Source: an uncultured Pirellula sp. (GTDB taxonomy: Bacteria > Planctomycetota > Planctomycetia > Pirellulales > Pirellulaceae). From it: a stretch of 64,000 bases of DNA. Numbering within the stretch: position 1 is the stretch's first letter; the number at the start of each line of letters is the position of its first letter. A model generated the notes under the pieces. The model saw only the letters and a list, made by a program, of their open reading frames with translations, did not search any database and was not told the origin of the DNA. The position numbers and the translations under genes are program-made. The stretch covers positions 1 through 64,000 of the forward strand of contig CAITIE010000125.1 in the NCBI GenBank assembly GCA_903892355.1, written 5' to 3'. This document shows, piece by piece, positions 36,432 through 45,855 of the stretch.

Positions 36432-38677
36432 GCCGTTCATCGCGACGAGGCGACGATCACGCGCCAGCGATGTTTCCTTTCCTGGCGGTTCTACTGTGTA
36501 CCATCGGTGCCTTGGTACTGATTTTGGTCATTTCCGTAGTCCACTCGCGCGCGACGGCCGAGCGATCTATGGAAAGCCGAGTCACCCAGCGGTTGGAACA
36601 AGCTAAGGAGTCGTCGGACATCATGGAGTCCGTGTCTGACGAGTTGCAAGCTCGTCGAGAAAAGGTCAAGCAAGAAATCGAACGACGTCGTCGCGAACTT
36701 GCTAATATCGAGGACCACATCGCTCGCATGAATCAAGAAATGGAGCAACTTCGAAAAAAAGCAGAGGCCATTGAAGCGGCTGCAGACTTGGACGAAACCG
36801 AACAGCAAAACACTGAGCAACGCATGGCAGAGGTCCGCGAGGAGATCGAAAAGAAGAAGCGCGAGCTCGCGGAAGAAATCGAAAAACAGAAGAAACGAAA
36901 ACCAGCATTCGCAATCCTTCCTTATGCAGGTCCCAACGGCACATCGCGACGCCCAGTCTATCTCGAATGCCGACAGGAAGGCGTCATCATCCAACCCGAG
37001 GGAGTCTTGATTTCATTCGCGGATCTGCGGCCGCCCCATGGCCCAGGCAATCCGCTCGATGCAGCGTTACGAGTGCTGCGAACAGCCTACCAAGAGAAAG
37101 ACGCAACCTTTGGATTGACGACGCCTCCTTATCCATTGCTGATTGTGCGTCCGGATGGAATTCATACCTACGCGTTGGCTCGAGCCGCCATGTCGGGATG
37201 GGATGATCAATTCGGATATGAACTGATCGATGAAGAGATGGAACTAACCTTTCCTCCAGGCGCGCCGCAACTCGCGAACGATTTGAAAGCGGCATTGGAC
37301 ATGGCAAAACGCCGACAAGAAGCCCTCTTGGCATCGCTACCGCGGCAATACGTTCGCTCGCGAGAAATGGCAAACAACGAAGACGATGATTCCTTGTTCG
37401 GAGACGCATCCAACAGCCACCCAGGCCATTCCGGCGGCAACGACTGGGGGGATGAACCGGGCACCGACCGTACCGACGTCTCGGTTTCCGAGGACAACAA
37501 TCGCTGGAAAATGGTGCAGGAATTGCAAAAGGGACAAGTCGTCGCGCAGGGTGATGGAGAGGCTGGTGGGCGAAGTGGTCGAGTCGCTGCGCCTCCTCGT
37601 GATCCCAATCCTCGCGGCGGAACCTCGCTCGAGAACGGCGCACCATCCTTGTCCTCGGGAATGGCAAGTTCCGGCACACTCGGCTCAGCGAACTTGGATG
37701 GTTCCTACGAAACCGTCCGAGGCCAATCCCCAACGGCACTACAAAAATTGCCAGGGCAAGGTGCATCGGCAGGAATCGCCGCGGGATCGCAAGGTGCTCC
37801 TGGATGGGTTGGGGGTGGACAATTGCAAACCGGCGCAAGCCAAGCTGGTGGGGCTGGCGGTATTGCAGGATCCCCAGGAAGGTCAGGGGGCGTTTCAGGA
37901 TCCAATGCAGGTGGCTCTTCGGCGTCGGGTTCTGGAACTGCGGGCTCTGGAACTGCGGGGGCCTACGGTTCACCAAATGGCTCGCCTTCGAACGCCGATA
38001 ACCGGGCGAACGCTTTTTCGAGCGGAACCGCGAACGGCATGAGTTCCACCAGCCTCAATGCAGGTTCCTCCACAGCCTCGTCCGATCCTAATCAAGTCCA
38101 AGGATCGATTCAGGATACCAAGTACCAAGATTCTAAAATGGCAGAGTCGATGCCCCAGCCACAGGTGAATATGTCCGTTCAAAGTCCGTCGGCGGCGAAG
38201 GATCCGTCGACGTCCTCACCACAGAACAGCTCAGACTACAAGAATTCCGCGGTGGCTCGTAGGAATGCCGCACGTACCGATTCCGACAGCAAACCGATTT
38301 CGATCACTGCTGGCAAGGGATGGGCAACATCGCGGGCAGAAGGAAAAGCATCCCCGGTCTCACGACCGATTCGAATCGTTGCACTGTCCGATCGCTGGCT
38401 CCTGCGAAGCGAAAGCAACGAGACAAAAATCGATACTGAGGTCATGCTCGAAACAGGACCGCAGCAAGCTAGTCGCGATTTGGAACGAGCCATCCGAGAA
38501 CGCGTCGACTCATGGGGACCGTCGCTACCCGGTGGCTACTGGTCGCCGACCGTAACGATCGAGTCCGCCACCGACGCTCATCTCAGCGTCCAACGCATGC
38601 AACGATTGCTCGAAGGTAGCGGAGTCGATATTCGCATCGTCCCGCTGCAAGCACCTCCTCAGAAAAAGTCGAGGTAA
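36428..38677 (+). CDS. Single-span coiled-coil membrane protein with Ser/Gly-rich region (ExbD-like topology)
   Basis: A 749-residue protein. A short cytoplasmic start and one membrane helix (F-P-F-L-A-V-L-L-C-T-I-G-A-L-V-L-I-L-V-I at about 16-35) are followed by a coiled coil (about 50-155), a folded region (about 160-290, with R-P-V-Y-L-E-C and I-V-R-P-D-G-I), a 320-residue Ser/Gly/Asn-rich low-complexity segment, and a C-terminal domain (about 650-745) with P-I-R-I-V-A-L and G-G-Y-W-S-P-T-V-T. The two folded parts may be diverged copies of each other. Topology matches ExbD/TolR/MotB partners, but no PG-binding OmpA domain was seen. Start overlaps the previous stop by ATGA. Confidence 0.75.
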   Translation: MSRSSRRGDDHAPAMFPFLAVLLCTIGALVLILVISVVHSRATAERSMESRVTQRLEQAKESSDIMESVSDELQARREKVKQEIERRRRELANIEDHIARMNQEMEQLRKKAEAIEAAADLDETEQQNTEQRMAEVREEIEKKKRELAEEIEKQKKRKPAFAILPYAGPNGTSRRPVYLECRQEGVIIQPEGVLISFADLRPPHGPGNPLDAALRVLRTAYQEKDATFGLTTPPYPLLIVRPDGIHTYALARAAMSGWDDQFGYELIDEEMELTFPPGAPQLANDLKAALDMAKRRQEALLASLPRQYVRSREMANNEDDDSLFGDASNSHPGHSGGNDWGDEPGTDRTDVSVSEDNNRWKMVQELQKGQVVAQGDGEAGGRSGRVAAPPRDPNPRGGTSLENGAPSLSSGMASSGTLGSANLDGSYETVRGQSPTALQKLPGQGASAGIAAGSQGAPGWVGGGQLQTGASQAGGAGGIAGSPGRSGGVSGSNAGGSSASGSGTAGSGTAGAYGSPNGSPSNADNRANAFSSGTANGMSSTSLNAGSSTASSDPNQVQGSIQDTKYQDSKMAESMPQPQVNMSVQSPSAAKDPSTSSPQNSSDYKNSAVARRNAARTDSDSKPISITAGKGWATSRAEGKASPVSRPIRIVALSDRWLLRSESNETKIDTEVMLETGPQQASRDLERAIRERVDSWGPSLPGGYWSPTVTIESATDAHLSVQRMQRLLEGSGVDIRIVPLQAPPQKKSR

Positions 38678-38685
38678 AAGAACCA

Positions 38686-39702
38686 ATGGGTAAACGCCAC
38701 CAAGAGGAAATGGTTATCGGCGAAGATTCCTTCATGGATGTCATCGCCAATCTCGTTGGCATCATGATCATCCTGGTCGTCATCGTCGGCGCGAAAGGCT
38801 ATTCCACTGCCAAGGTCGAAGTCGAAGCCAAGATCGAATCCGAGGTCGCGGCGCAACTCGAAAAACTCAACGACCCTAAATCCAAAGCATTGAATCTAGA
38901 TCGCGATTTAGAAAGCCAACTGGAACAGCTTCGCAAGTACGAAATAGAAGTCGCTTATCGAAGCTCAGAACGCATGTCGATCGTCGATCGTGTGCATATC
39001 GCCGAACAACTCATCGACGAACAAATGCAGAAATTAGACGAGAAGAGCGCTGAAAAGATCACCGTTCACCAAGAGATGAGCCAACTCGAGCAGGAATTGG
39101 CCGCGTTGCTCAACCAACAAGGCGAACTGCCCCCGAATGCGACTCAAGCGATCGTGCTGCAACATCTGCCGACACCGATGGCAAAAACCGTCTTCGGTAA
39201 AGAACTCCATGTGATGGTTCGAAACAATCTCGTCACCGTAATCCCGTGGGACTCGATGATCGATACGTTGAAAGAACAAGTTCGAAGAACGGTAGCTCGC
39301 AATACCCAACGCGACCGTTTCGACGATGCCATCGGACCTATCGACGGATTCATGATGCGCTACCGTCTGCTCAGCCGTAGCGGCCTGATGAGCGACGGCC
39401 GTGTGGCAGCCATGGGAAAGATGGTGGAACTCGATAAGTTCGAACTCGAACCAACCTCCGAAATCATCGCCGAACCTGTTGAGAAGTCACTGGGACTCGG
39501 TGGCCGACTTCGGATGGAACTCGACGCCAGCCGCTCACAGCAAACAACAGTGACCGTCTGGGTTTACCCCGAAAGCTTCAGCAGTTTCCGACAGCTAAAA
39601 GAACTACTCTTCAAAGAGGGTTACCTCTGCGCCGCTCGACCGATGCCCAGCAACATGCGTATCGGAGCATCCCCCCGCGGGTCCTCAAGCGTCGCCCAGT
39701 AA
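38686..39702 (+). CDS. Single-span coiled-coil membrane protein (second ExbD-like partner)
   Basis: A 338-residue protein with a membrane helix near the N-terminus (E-D-S-F-M-D-V-I-A-N-L-V-G-I-M-I-I-L-V-V at about 13-32), in which the acidic residues just before the helix recall the ion-coupling Asp of ExbD. A coiled coil follows (about 45-145), then a C-terminal domain with V-T-V-I-P-W-D-S-M, V-T-V-W-V-Y-P-E-S-F-S-S-F and G-Y-L-C-A-A-R-P-M-P. It starts 8 bases after the 749-residue gene, so all three form one operon. The stop codon lies inside a 22-bp tandem duplication. Confidence 0.75.
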   Translation: MGKRHQEEMVIGEDSFMDVIANLVGIMIILVVIVGAKGYSTAKVEVEAKIESEVAAQLEKLNDPKSKALNLDRDLESQLEQLRKYEIEVAYRSSERMSIVDRVHIAEQLIDEQMQKLDEKSAEKITVHQEMSQLEQELAALLNQQGELPPNATQAIVLQHLPTPMAKTVFGKELHVMVRNNLVTVIPWDSMIDTLKEQVRRTVARNTQRDRFDDAIGPIDGFMMRYRLLSRSGLMSDGRVAAMGKMVELDKFELEPTSEIIAEPVEKSLGLGGRLRMELDASRSQQTTVTVWVYPESFSSFRQLKELLFKEGYLCAARPMPSNMRIGASPRGSSSVAQ

Positions 39703-39739
39703 ATCCGCATCAGTTAGCCAGTAAATCCGCATCAGTTAG
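39696..39739. repeat. 22-bp tandem duplication spanning a stop codon
   Basis: CCAGTAAATCCGCATCAGTTAG (two halves CCAGTAAATCC and GCATCAGTTAG) occurs twice head to tail, at 39696-39717 and 39718-39739. The first copy contains the TAA stop (39700-39702) of the second ExbD-like gene. Confidence 0.9.
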
Positions 39740-40340
39740 TGAGTGCGGCGGGGCGATTTTGCGGATACTTGCCCACTCCTTCGCGTGCTCTCCATTGCTC
39801 TTGCTCCATTGCCCCTTTCCAAAAACAGGGCCCAACACGTTTTTGGATTTCTCGGGGGAAAAAACCCAATATCCAGCGGGGACCAACGAATCCGTGGCGT
39901 CCTTTTGCTCACCCGAAGGCAAATCCTGATCGGAAATTAGATTGGATTGAGCGAAACTCGACCAAGGATTGGCTCGCCCACGATGCCAGCAGGCCATAAA
40001 TCATCGAAAACACTGGTTTTTCTGAGAAAGCCAGCCTGTTAAATCCTGAGATAAGCTTGCAATGGCAGAGCGAACGCGTCACTCGGAAACCCCCGACTTG
40101 GTTACTAAGCCGAAACATTTAGGTTTAGGACGGGTTTGCAGGGGGGATGGAGCTCCAGACTTTTTGCCCCAACTAGCCGTACACCCTGATTTTACGTTCG
40201 CAAAAGCAAGTGAAAAGCTAGTTAGGAATCGAGATACGACTAGAGAACTGTTGACGTGTAACTACAGTCGGAAGAGTCGGGATACGCTCGCACCTTAGAC
40301 CATTAACAGACCATTAACGGTTTGACCCTATTGTTCTCCT
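39740..40340. other. Gene-free region upstream of the secretion cluster
   Basis: About 600 bases with no credible gene. A minus-strand frame (39710-39997) and a plus-strand frame (40062-40298) exist but have no recognisable features and no ribosome sites. An 11-base tandem duplication AGACCATTAAC lies at 40297-40307 and 40308-40318, just 22 bases before the secretin-like gene start, and could be an operator. The promoter of the secretion cluster is expected here. Confidence 0.5.
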
Positions 40341-43300
40341 ATGCACAACTCATTTGTCCGCCTCCTGAGTCTACAACCTGCTGGAAAAACCCCTCGTTTG
40401 GTGGCTTCCTGTTCATTAGGTATCGCGCTGCTTCTAGGAGCTTGCGGAACCGTTCTCGCTGACGGGAACCCGGATATCGTCGGCGTGCTGTCGGCGATTA
40501 CCGACCCTCAAATCGCCGCCGATTTGGGGTTGAGCGAGGAGCAATTGGACCGACTCAAGGCCTTGATCAAAGGCCATGAGGCCAAAGCGATCGAGTTCGC
40601 CGCGGAACTCCGTTCGCTGGACGCGGGCGAGCGTCGGGAACGGGCCAAGCAGAAACTGCGTTCGATCGAAGCCGAGGGTATGGGCTTGCTCAATGACTCA
40701 CAGCGAGCGCGGGCCGAGCAGATTCGCCTCCGCGGGTTGGGTGTCGCTGCCGTCCTCGAACCTGAAATTGCCACGGCGACAACGGTATCACCGGAGCAAT
40801 TGGCCAAAATCCAAACGCTGGTGGAAGGCCGCCGCGGGATGCTGAGGGAACTAGGCCCTGAAAAAGGGGAAGCGGAATACAAACGGCAACTGGAAGCGGT
40901 TCTCGATGATGCCCAGAAAGCAAAATGGGCCGAATTGATCGGACCAGATCCGAAAGCGTCGACGACCGCTGACGCGGCCAACGGTGCCGATGCCAACGCA
41001 GCAGAGGTTCAGGCGAGTCCTTCGGATCAACCTGTCGCCGGCTCCATGCCAAGCGGAGTTGCGACCAGTCCCGAGATGGGTCAGGTGATCCCCGGTGAGT
41101 TCGGGCTCCGATTGAACTTCAATAGTGTCCCTTGGAGCGATGTTTTGAAGTGGTTGGCGAAGGAAGCCGAATTGAGCCTTCAAACCGACTTTTTCCCTCC
41201 TGGTACGTTCACGTATCGGGATCCATTCCGTGTCTACACAGTACCGGAAGCCATGGACATCATGAACAGCGTCTTGCTCAGCCGCGGGTACACGTTGGTG
41301 CGACGCCAACGCGCCTTGATGTGCGTCGATTTGGGTACGGGCGAGAATGCTGAGGTTATCCGAGGCTTGATTCGAGAACTCGCCGACTTGGTCCCCGAGG
41401 AACAACTCGACAGCCGAGGAGAGTATGAAATCTGCAAGTCGGTCTTTGAGCTGCAACGATTGAGCGTTGAAGATGCTGAAAAAGAAGTTAAGCAGCTTCT
41501 AGGCCCTCAAGGCTCTCTGGTCCCATTGGGGGCTGCCAATCAATTGCTTGTTACCGAAACAGCTGGCAAGCTTCGAATCATCCGAGATACGCTTCGTCGA
41601 TCGGAGACGCCAGACGCTGGACGCACGTCGAAGATCGTTGCGTTCACTCTAGAAAACATGAGCGCCGACGAGCTTTTGTCGATCGCTCGGCCACTGTTGG
41701 GATTGAAGGACACCGCCAACGTATCGGAAGAACTAAGTGTTTCGACGGATGCCTTCGGGACAAAGCTCTATGCGACGGGCACGCCAGATAAGCTTCAGAA
41801 ACTTCGGGATATCGTGACCCAGGTCGATGTTGCATCGAGCGACTCAGGCAAACCTGCGGCTACGGCGGAGCAGCTAACGGTCAAGAGTCACATGATTCGC
41901 GGCTCGGATCCACAGACAACCATGGACGTGCTGCAAACTCAGTTCTCGGGCCAAACCAATATCAACTTGGCACTCGATCCCAAATCGAGCAACGTGATCG
42001 CTCGCGCCACGGCCAGCGATCATCAACTGATCGATGAGATCATTTCAACTCTATCCGGTGAAACCAGTGATTTCGAGGTGATCGAACTCGACAAAATCGA
42101 TACCCAAGCCGCGATCTTGACGCTGGAAAAGTTCTTCGGGAAGCAAAGCACCAAGGACAAAGAAGCGGGGACTGCCAAAGGTCCCATTTTCTACGGCGAT
42201 ACCTTAACCCGTAGGGTTTATGTGAAAGGCACGCCACAAGAAGTCGGCCAAGTGCGTTCATTGCTCAACAAAGTCCAAGATTCAGGGCCGACCCTGGATG
42301 GACTCCGAAACAACACCCGTTTCCTACCGTACTCGGGCAAATCCGCGGATAAGGTCCTCGATCAAATCGACTTGCTTTGGGAAGCCACCAAGCATCGTGG
42401 TCGGATCCGAAAAATTGAGCCGAAAGAACCAGGAGCCAAGGCGTCTACCAACAACGAGCGCCAACGACCAGCCAACGACGATCCTAATTCGTCAGCAATG
42501 CGTCCTGTAGATATCGATCCGAATAATCAAGCGACTCTCTTGGGGAACGCGTTCGCAGGATCCAACACGGTTCGTTTCGCTCGCGCAGAAAAACCCGTCA
42601 TCGCTGAAGAGCAACCTCCCGCTGAGGAATCGGAAACGAAACCAGCGGATGAAAGCTCAAAGGATGGTGTTGAGAAAGAACTCAAGATCTTTCGGGGCCC
42701 AACCGGTCTGATCGTTACCAGCGATGACCCGATGCTTTTGAAAGAGTTCGATGAAATCGCTGGCGTCGTCCAAGAACAAATGGCCGCTGGTCCCTCGGAA
42801 CCAACAGTCATCTATTTGAAATATATCCCCGCGCTCGCGGCAGATGAACTGATCCGTGGGGTGCTGGCAGGTGGCGCGGGAACCGCATCCTCCGGCGGCG
42901 GTGGTGGTGGGCTACTCGGCGAGGTGGCATCGAGCGTCCTCGGCGGAGGTGGATTCCTCGGGAGCTTGCTCGGAATGGGTGGCGGCGGCAGTTCCGCGGC
43001 TTCATCAGCTTCGTCATCCTCGAGCGGCGATGTCTTCATCACTGCGGATCCGCGTCTCAATGCTTTGTGGGTACAAGCCAACCCGCTCGATATGCAATTG
43101 ATTGAGCAATTGGTCGAGATTATCGACACCGCAGAGAGCCCAGTCGATGTGCAAACTCGGGGCGTACCCAACATTATTTATCTGCAATCGGCTCCCGTTG
43201 CCGAAGTAGAAGCGACCGTAAAATCGGTGTTTGCGGATCGGATTGCTGGTGGCGCGAACAATCAGAACGCACAACGCCCACCCTCGCCACAGGAGTTCAT

Positions 43301-43937
43301 CGAAGCGCTGCGAGGCGGAGGAGGCGGCGGAGGTGGTGGTCGTCGCCAAAATGCTCCTAAAGAGCTCAAGGAACAAACCATGACGGTAACAGCCGACAAG
43401 AAAAACAACGCCCTGATCGTACTCGCCTCCAAGCAATTGTTTCAAGAAGTCGAAGAACTCGTAAAGCTGCTCGACCAACAAGCAGAGGGAACCGAGGACA
43501 CCGTTCAAGTTCTACCGATCGGTGGGGATATCAATCCCACAACTGTTCAGTCGGCGCTTTCGCGAGTGTTCGGTGCCCAAGCTCGGACATCCAGTTCGGG
43601 CAGTGGCACAACACCCGCTCCACAAAACAATGCCGCTTCTCCTCAAGCCAGCGCATTCCAAGGCTTCCGCGGATTTAACCCCGGCGGCATGGGTGGTGGC
43701 GGCTTCGGTGGATTCCAAGGCATGGGCGGAATGGGTGGAGGCCAAGGTGGTCGCGGTCAAGGCGGATTCGGTGGTGGCCAAGGTGGCTTCGGCGGCTTCC
43801 AAGGCATGGGTGGACGTGGCCAAGGCGGCGGCGGCTTCGGTGGTGGTGGCTTCGGCGGTGGTGGCTTCGGCGGTGGCCAAACTGGTGGCGGTGGCGGAAA
43901 TCGCGGTGGTAATCGCGTGAACCGTGGCGGTAACTAG
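40341..43937 (+). CDS. Secretin-like N-domain protein lacking a recognisable secretin barrel
   Basis: A 1198-residue exported protein. The signal sequence has a lipobox-like L-G-A-C (Cys35), though peptidase I cleavage near V-L-A-D is also possible. After a helical region (about 45-205) comes an N0-like domain (L-N-F-N-S-V-P-W-S-D-V-L, about 255-345), then several N1/N2/N3-type repeats, each ending in a nucleotide-independent 'N-x-L-x-V-x-A' strand (N-Q-L-L-V-T-E-T, S-N-V-I-A-R-A, L-N-A-L-W-V-Q-A, N-N-A-L-I-V-L-A). Gly-rich insertions occur at about 840-895 and 990-1000, and a Gly-rich tail from about 1110 to the end. No V-P-x-L-G-x-I-P-x-x-x-x-L-F motif or barrel follows. It heads the secretion cluster. 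Confidence 0.8.
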   Translation: MHNSFVRLLSLQPAGKTPRLVASCSLGIALLLGACGTVLADGNPDIVGVLSAITDPQIAADLGLSEEQLDRLKALIKGHEAKAIEFAAELRSLDAGERRERAKQKLRSIEAEGMGLLNDSQRARAEQIRLRGLGVAAVLEPEIATATTVSPEQLAKIQTLVEGRRGMLRELGPEKGEAEYKRQLEAVLDDAQKAKWAELIGPDPKASTTADAANGADANAAEVQASPSDQPVAGSMPSGVATSPEMGQVIPGEFGLRLNFNSVPWSDVLKWLAKEAELSLQTDFFPPGTFTYRDPFRVYTVPEAMDIMNSVLLSRGYTLVRRQRALMCVDLGTGENAEVIRGLIRELADLVPEEQLDSRGEYEICKSVFELQRLSVEDAEKEVKQLLGPQGSLVPLGAANQLLVTETAGKLRIIRDTLRRSETPDAGRTSKIVAFTLENMSADELLSIARPLLGLKDTANVSEELSVSTDAFGTKLYATGTPDKLQKLRDIVTQVDVASSDSGKPAATAEQLTVKSHMIRGSDPQTTMDVLQTQFSGQTNINLALDPKSSNVIARATASDHQLIDEIISTLSGETSDFEVIELDKIDTQAAILTLEKFFGKQSTKDKEAGTAKGPIFYGDTLTRRVYVKGTPQEVGQVRSLLNKVQDSGPTLDGLRNNTRFLPYSGKSADKVLDQIDLLWEATKHRGRIRKIEPKEPGAKASTNNERQRPANDDPNSSAMRPVDIDPNNQATLLGNAFAGSNTVRFARAEKPVIAEEQPPAEESETKPADESSKDGVEKELKIFRGPTGLIVTSDDPMLLKEFDEIAGVVQEQMAAGPSEPTVIYLKYIPALAADELIRGVLAGGAGTASSGGGGGGLLGEVASSVLGGGGFLGSLLGMGGGGSSAASSASSSSSGDVFITADPRLNALWVQANPLDMQLIEQLVEIIDTAESPVDVQTRGVPNIIYLQSAPVAEVEATVKSVFADRIAGGANNQNAQRPPSPQEFIEALRGGGGGGGGGRRQNAPKELKEQTMTVTADKKNNALIVLASKQLFQEVEELVKLLDQQAEGTEDTVQVLPIGGDINPTTVQSALSRVFGAQARTSSSGSGTTPAPQNNAASPQASAFQGFRGFNPGGMGGGGFGGFQGMGGMGGGQGGRGQGGFGGGQGGFGGFQGMGGRGQGGGGFGGGGFGGGGFGGGQTGGGGGNRGGNRVNRGGN

Positions 43938-44038
43938 TGCCAACCCTTCCATACCTTTGATCACAAAAAGAACTCCTCCTTCTCGACCCATTGTTCCAAT
44001 ACTCCTCGGAGCCATCCCTCGTCGCAGGGTAACCATTC

Positions 44039-45742
44039 ATGATACTCGAAGCCGGTGAAATACTCGTTCGCAGGGGATTGGTCAACGAATCCCAACTCGC
44101 CGAATCGCGCGCTGCAATGAACGGTGGCGGGATTATCGAAAGCGCTATCCAAAAAGGGTTTGTGCGCGAAGAGGATGCGCTCAAGGCGGTTGCGGACGAG
44201 TTCGGGTTGGAGTTTATCGATCTGCGCGAGGCCAACGTCGACCTCGATCTACTTCCCAACTTCCCACAGAAGTTGATTTACCGGCACGGCATTTTTCCAG
44301 TCCGCAAAGAAGGTCGACGAATCTTTATCGCCACGAGCAATCCGCTCGAACTCTATCCACTCGACGAAGCTGCCGCCGCACTGCATTGTCCAGTTGTACC
44401 GCTCGTCGCTGAGAAAATCGAAATCGCGAAGCTTGTTAAAAAGCATCTCGGGGTCGGAAGCGAAACCGTCGAAGGCTTGATGGCTGCTCGAAGCAACGAA
44501 GACGATGAGATCGAACTGCTTGAGAAATTCGAAGCCGATGGAAGCGAGCTGAGCGAACAAGCTCAAGAAGCTTCGGTGGTGCGCTTGGTGAACGAGATCC
44601 TCGTGGAAGCCATCGACGCGCGTGCCAGCGACGTGCACATTGAATCCCAAGCCGCAGGGATCGTCATTCGCTACCGAATCGACGGCATCCTTCAAAACCA
44701 GCCCGTACCTCCGGAAATCAATCGCTTCCAAGCCGCCATCATCTCGCGGTTGAAGATCATGGCGAAACTCAATATCGCCGAAAAGCGACTGCCCCAGGAC
44801 GGTCGGATCAAACTGCGCGTCCATGGCCGCGAGATCGATATTCGGGTCAGCGTTATCCCAATGATCCACGGCGAAAGTTTGGTCATGCGGATCCTCGATA
44901 AAGGGGCCATGAAATTCGACCTGAGAAGCTTGGGTATGGGCGAAGAAACCTACCGCGTCTTCAGTGAACTGATCCGAATCCCACACGGCATCATCTTGGT
45001 AACCGGCCCCACCGGTTCCGGGAAAACCACGACTCTGTACAGCTCGCTGTTGGAGATCCGATCCCCCGAAAACAAAATCATTACGACCGAGGACCCCGTC
45101 GAGTACCAACTCGATGGTATCAATCAAATTCAGGTCCACCCAAAGATCGGCTTGACCTTCGCAGCCTCCCTGCGAAGCATCCTCCGACATGACCCCGATA
45201 TTGTCCTCGTCGGTGAAATCCGCGATGCGGAAACCGCAGAGAACGCTATCCAAGCATCCCTTACCGGTCACACGGTGTTCAGTACCCTTCACACCAACGA
45301 TGCCGCCGGTGCCTTTACCCGGATTGTCGACATGGGAGTCGAGCCATTCCTTGTCGCCAGCACTGTCGAAGGGATCATGGCACAACGCTTGGTCCGGAGG
45401 CTGTGCCCCGAGTGCAAGGAGTCTTACCACCCCACCAAAGACGAACTGCCACGCGATTTCCCTCTCGAGAAACTCGACGGCAAACCGCTATTTCGCGCTC
45501 AAGGCTGCCGGACTTGCCGGGGACTCGGATACTCCGGTCGATTCGGCATCTACGAACTTCTGATCACCAACGAAGAGATTCGACAATTGGCCCATGATCG
45601 AGCCAGCAGTTTTGAAATCAAACAGCTTGGCCTCAAGCATGGCATGTTGACGCTGCGTATGGATGCCTTCCGCAAGGTGCTCGAGGGAACCACCAGCATG
45701 GATGAAGTCTTGCGAGCAACAAAGGGTGATACGATAGGATGA
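44039..45742 (+). CDS. gspE: Type II secretion / type IV pilus assembly ATPase (GspE/PilB)
   Basis: A 567-residue cytoplasmic ATPase. Walker A G-P-T-G-S-G-K-T-T at 323-331, Asp box E-D-P-V-E at 351-355, Walker B D-I-V-L-V-G-E-I-R-D at 387-396, His box H-T-V-F-S-T-L-H-T-N-D at 411-421, and the tetracysteine zinc site (Cys456, Cys459, Cys490, Cys493) are all present. The N-terminal 150 residues are a MshEN-like/GspE-N domain. It powers pseudopilus assembly through GspF. The stop overlaps a 38-codon frame (ATGATG) that reaches the gspF start. Confidence 0.97.
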   Translation: MILEAGEILVRRGLVNESQLAESRAAMNGGGIIESAIQKGFVREEDALKAVADEFGLEFIDLREANVDLDLLPNFPQKLIYRHGIFPVRKEGRRIFIATSNPLELYPLDEAAAALHCPVVPLVAEKIEIAKLVKKHLGVGSETVEGLMAARSNEDDEIELLEKFEADGSELSEQAQEASVVRLVNEILVEAIDARASDVHIESQAAGIVIRYRIDGILQNQPVPPEINRFQAAIISRLKIMAKLNIAEKRLPQDGRIKLRVHGREIDIRVSVIPMIHGESLVMRILDKGAMKFDLRSLGMGEETYRVFSELIRIPHGIILVTGPTGSGKTTTLYSSLLEIRSPENKIITTEDPVEYQLDGINQIQVHPKIGLTFAASLRSILRHDPDIVLVGEIRDAETAENAIQASLTGHTVFSTLHTNDAAGAFTRIVDMGVEPFLVASTVEGIMAQRLVRRLCPECKESYHPTKDELPRDFPLEKLDGKPLFRAQGCRTCRGLGYSGRFGIYELLITNEEIRQLAHDRASSFEIKQLGLKHGMLTLRMDAFRKVLEGTTSMDEVLRATKGDTIG

Positions 45743-45855
45743 TGCGCCGACATCCATTGCAACCGACCTCCTTGAGAAACAACGCCAAACGCGCGACGGG
45801 GTACCCAAGCTACCTGACAGTCACATGCGTTTCGTGGGAGGCTTCGCATGCCTGA
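45739..45855 (+). CDS. Possible small coupled ORF between gspE and gspF (38 aa)
   Basis: An ATG overlapping the gspE stop (ATGA) opens a 38-codon frame rich in Arg, Thr and Ser that ends at 45855, 8 bases inside gspF. It fills the only gap of over 100 bases inside an otherwise tight region and could keep ribosomes moving from gspE to gspF. There is no recognisable domain, and gspF has its own strong ribosome site (GGGAGG). It may be fortuitous. Confidence 0.25.
   Translation: MMRRHPLQPTSLRNNAKRATGYPSYLTVTCVSWEASHA

Noticed and set aside
39710-39997. 95-codon minus-strand frame
   Set aside because: It lacks a ribosome site, starts and ends in repeats, and shows no conserved feature; it could be a decayed gene but cannot be supported.
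40062-40298. 78-codon plus-strand frame upstream of the secretin-like gene
   Set aside because: Composition is atypical and it covers the expected promoter region.
44249-45430. Minus-strand 393-codon frame antisense to gspE
   Set aside because: gspE has complete ATPase motifs over the same bases; the antisense frame has no protein-like features.
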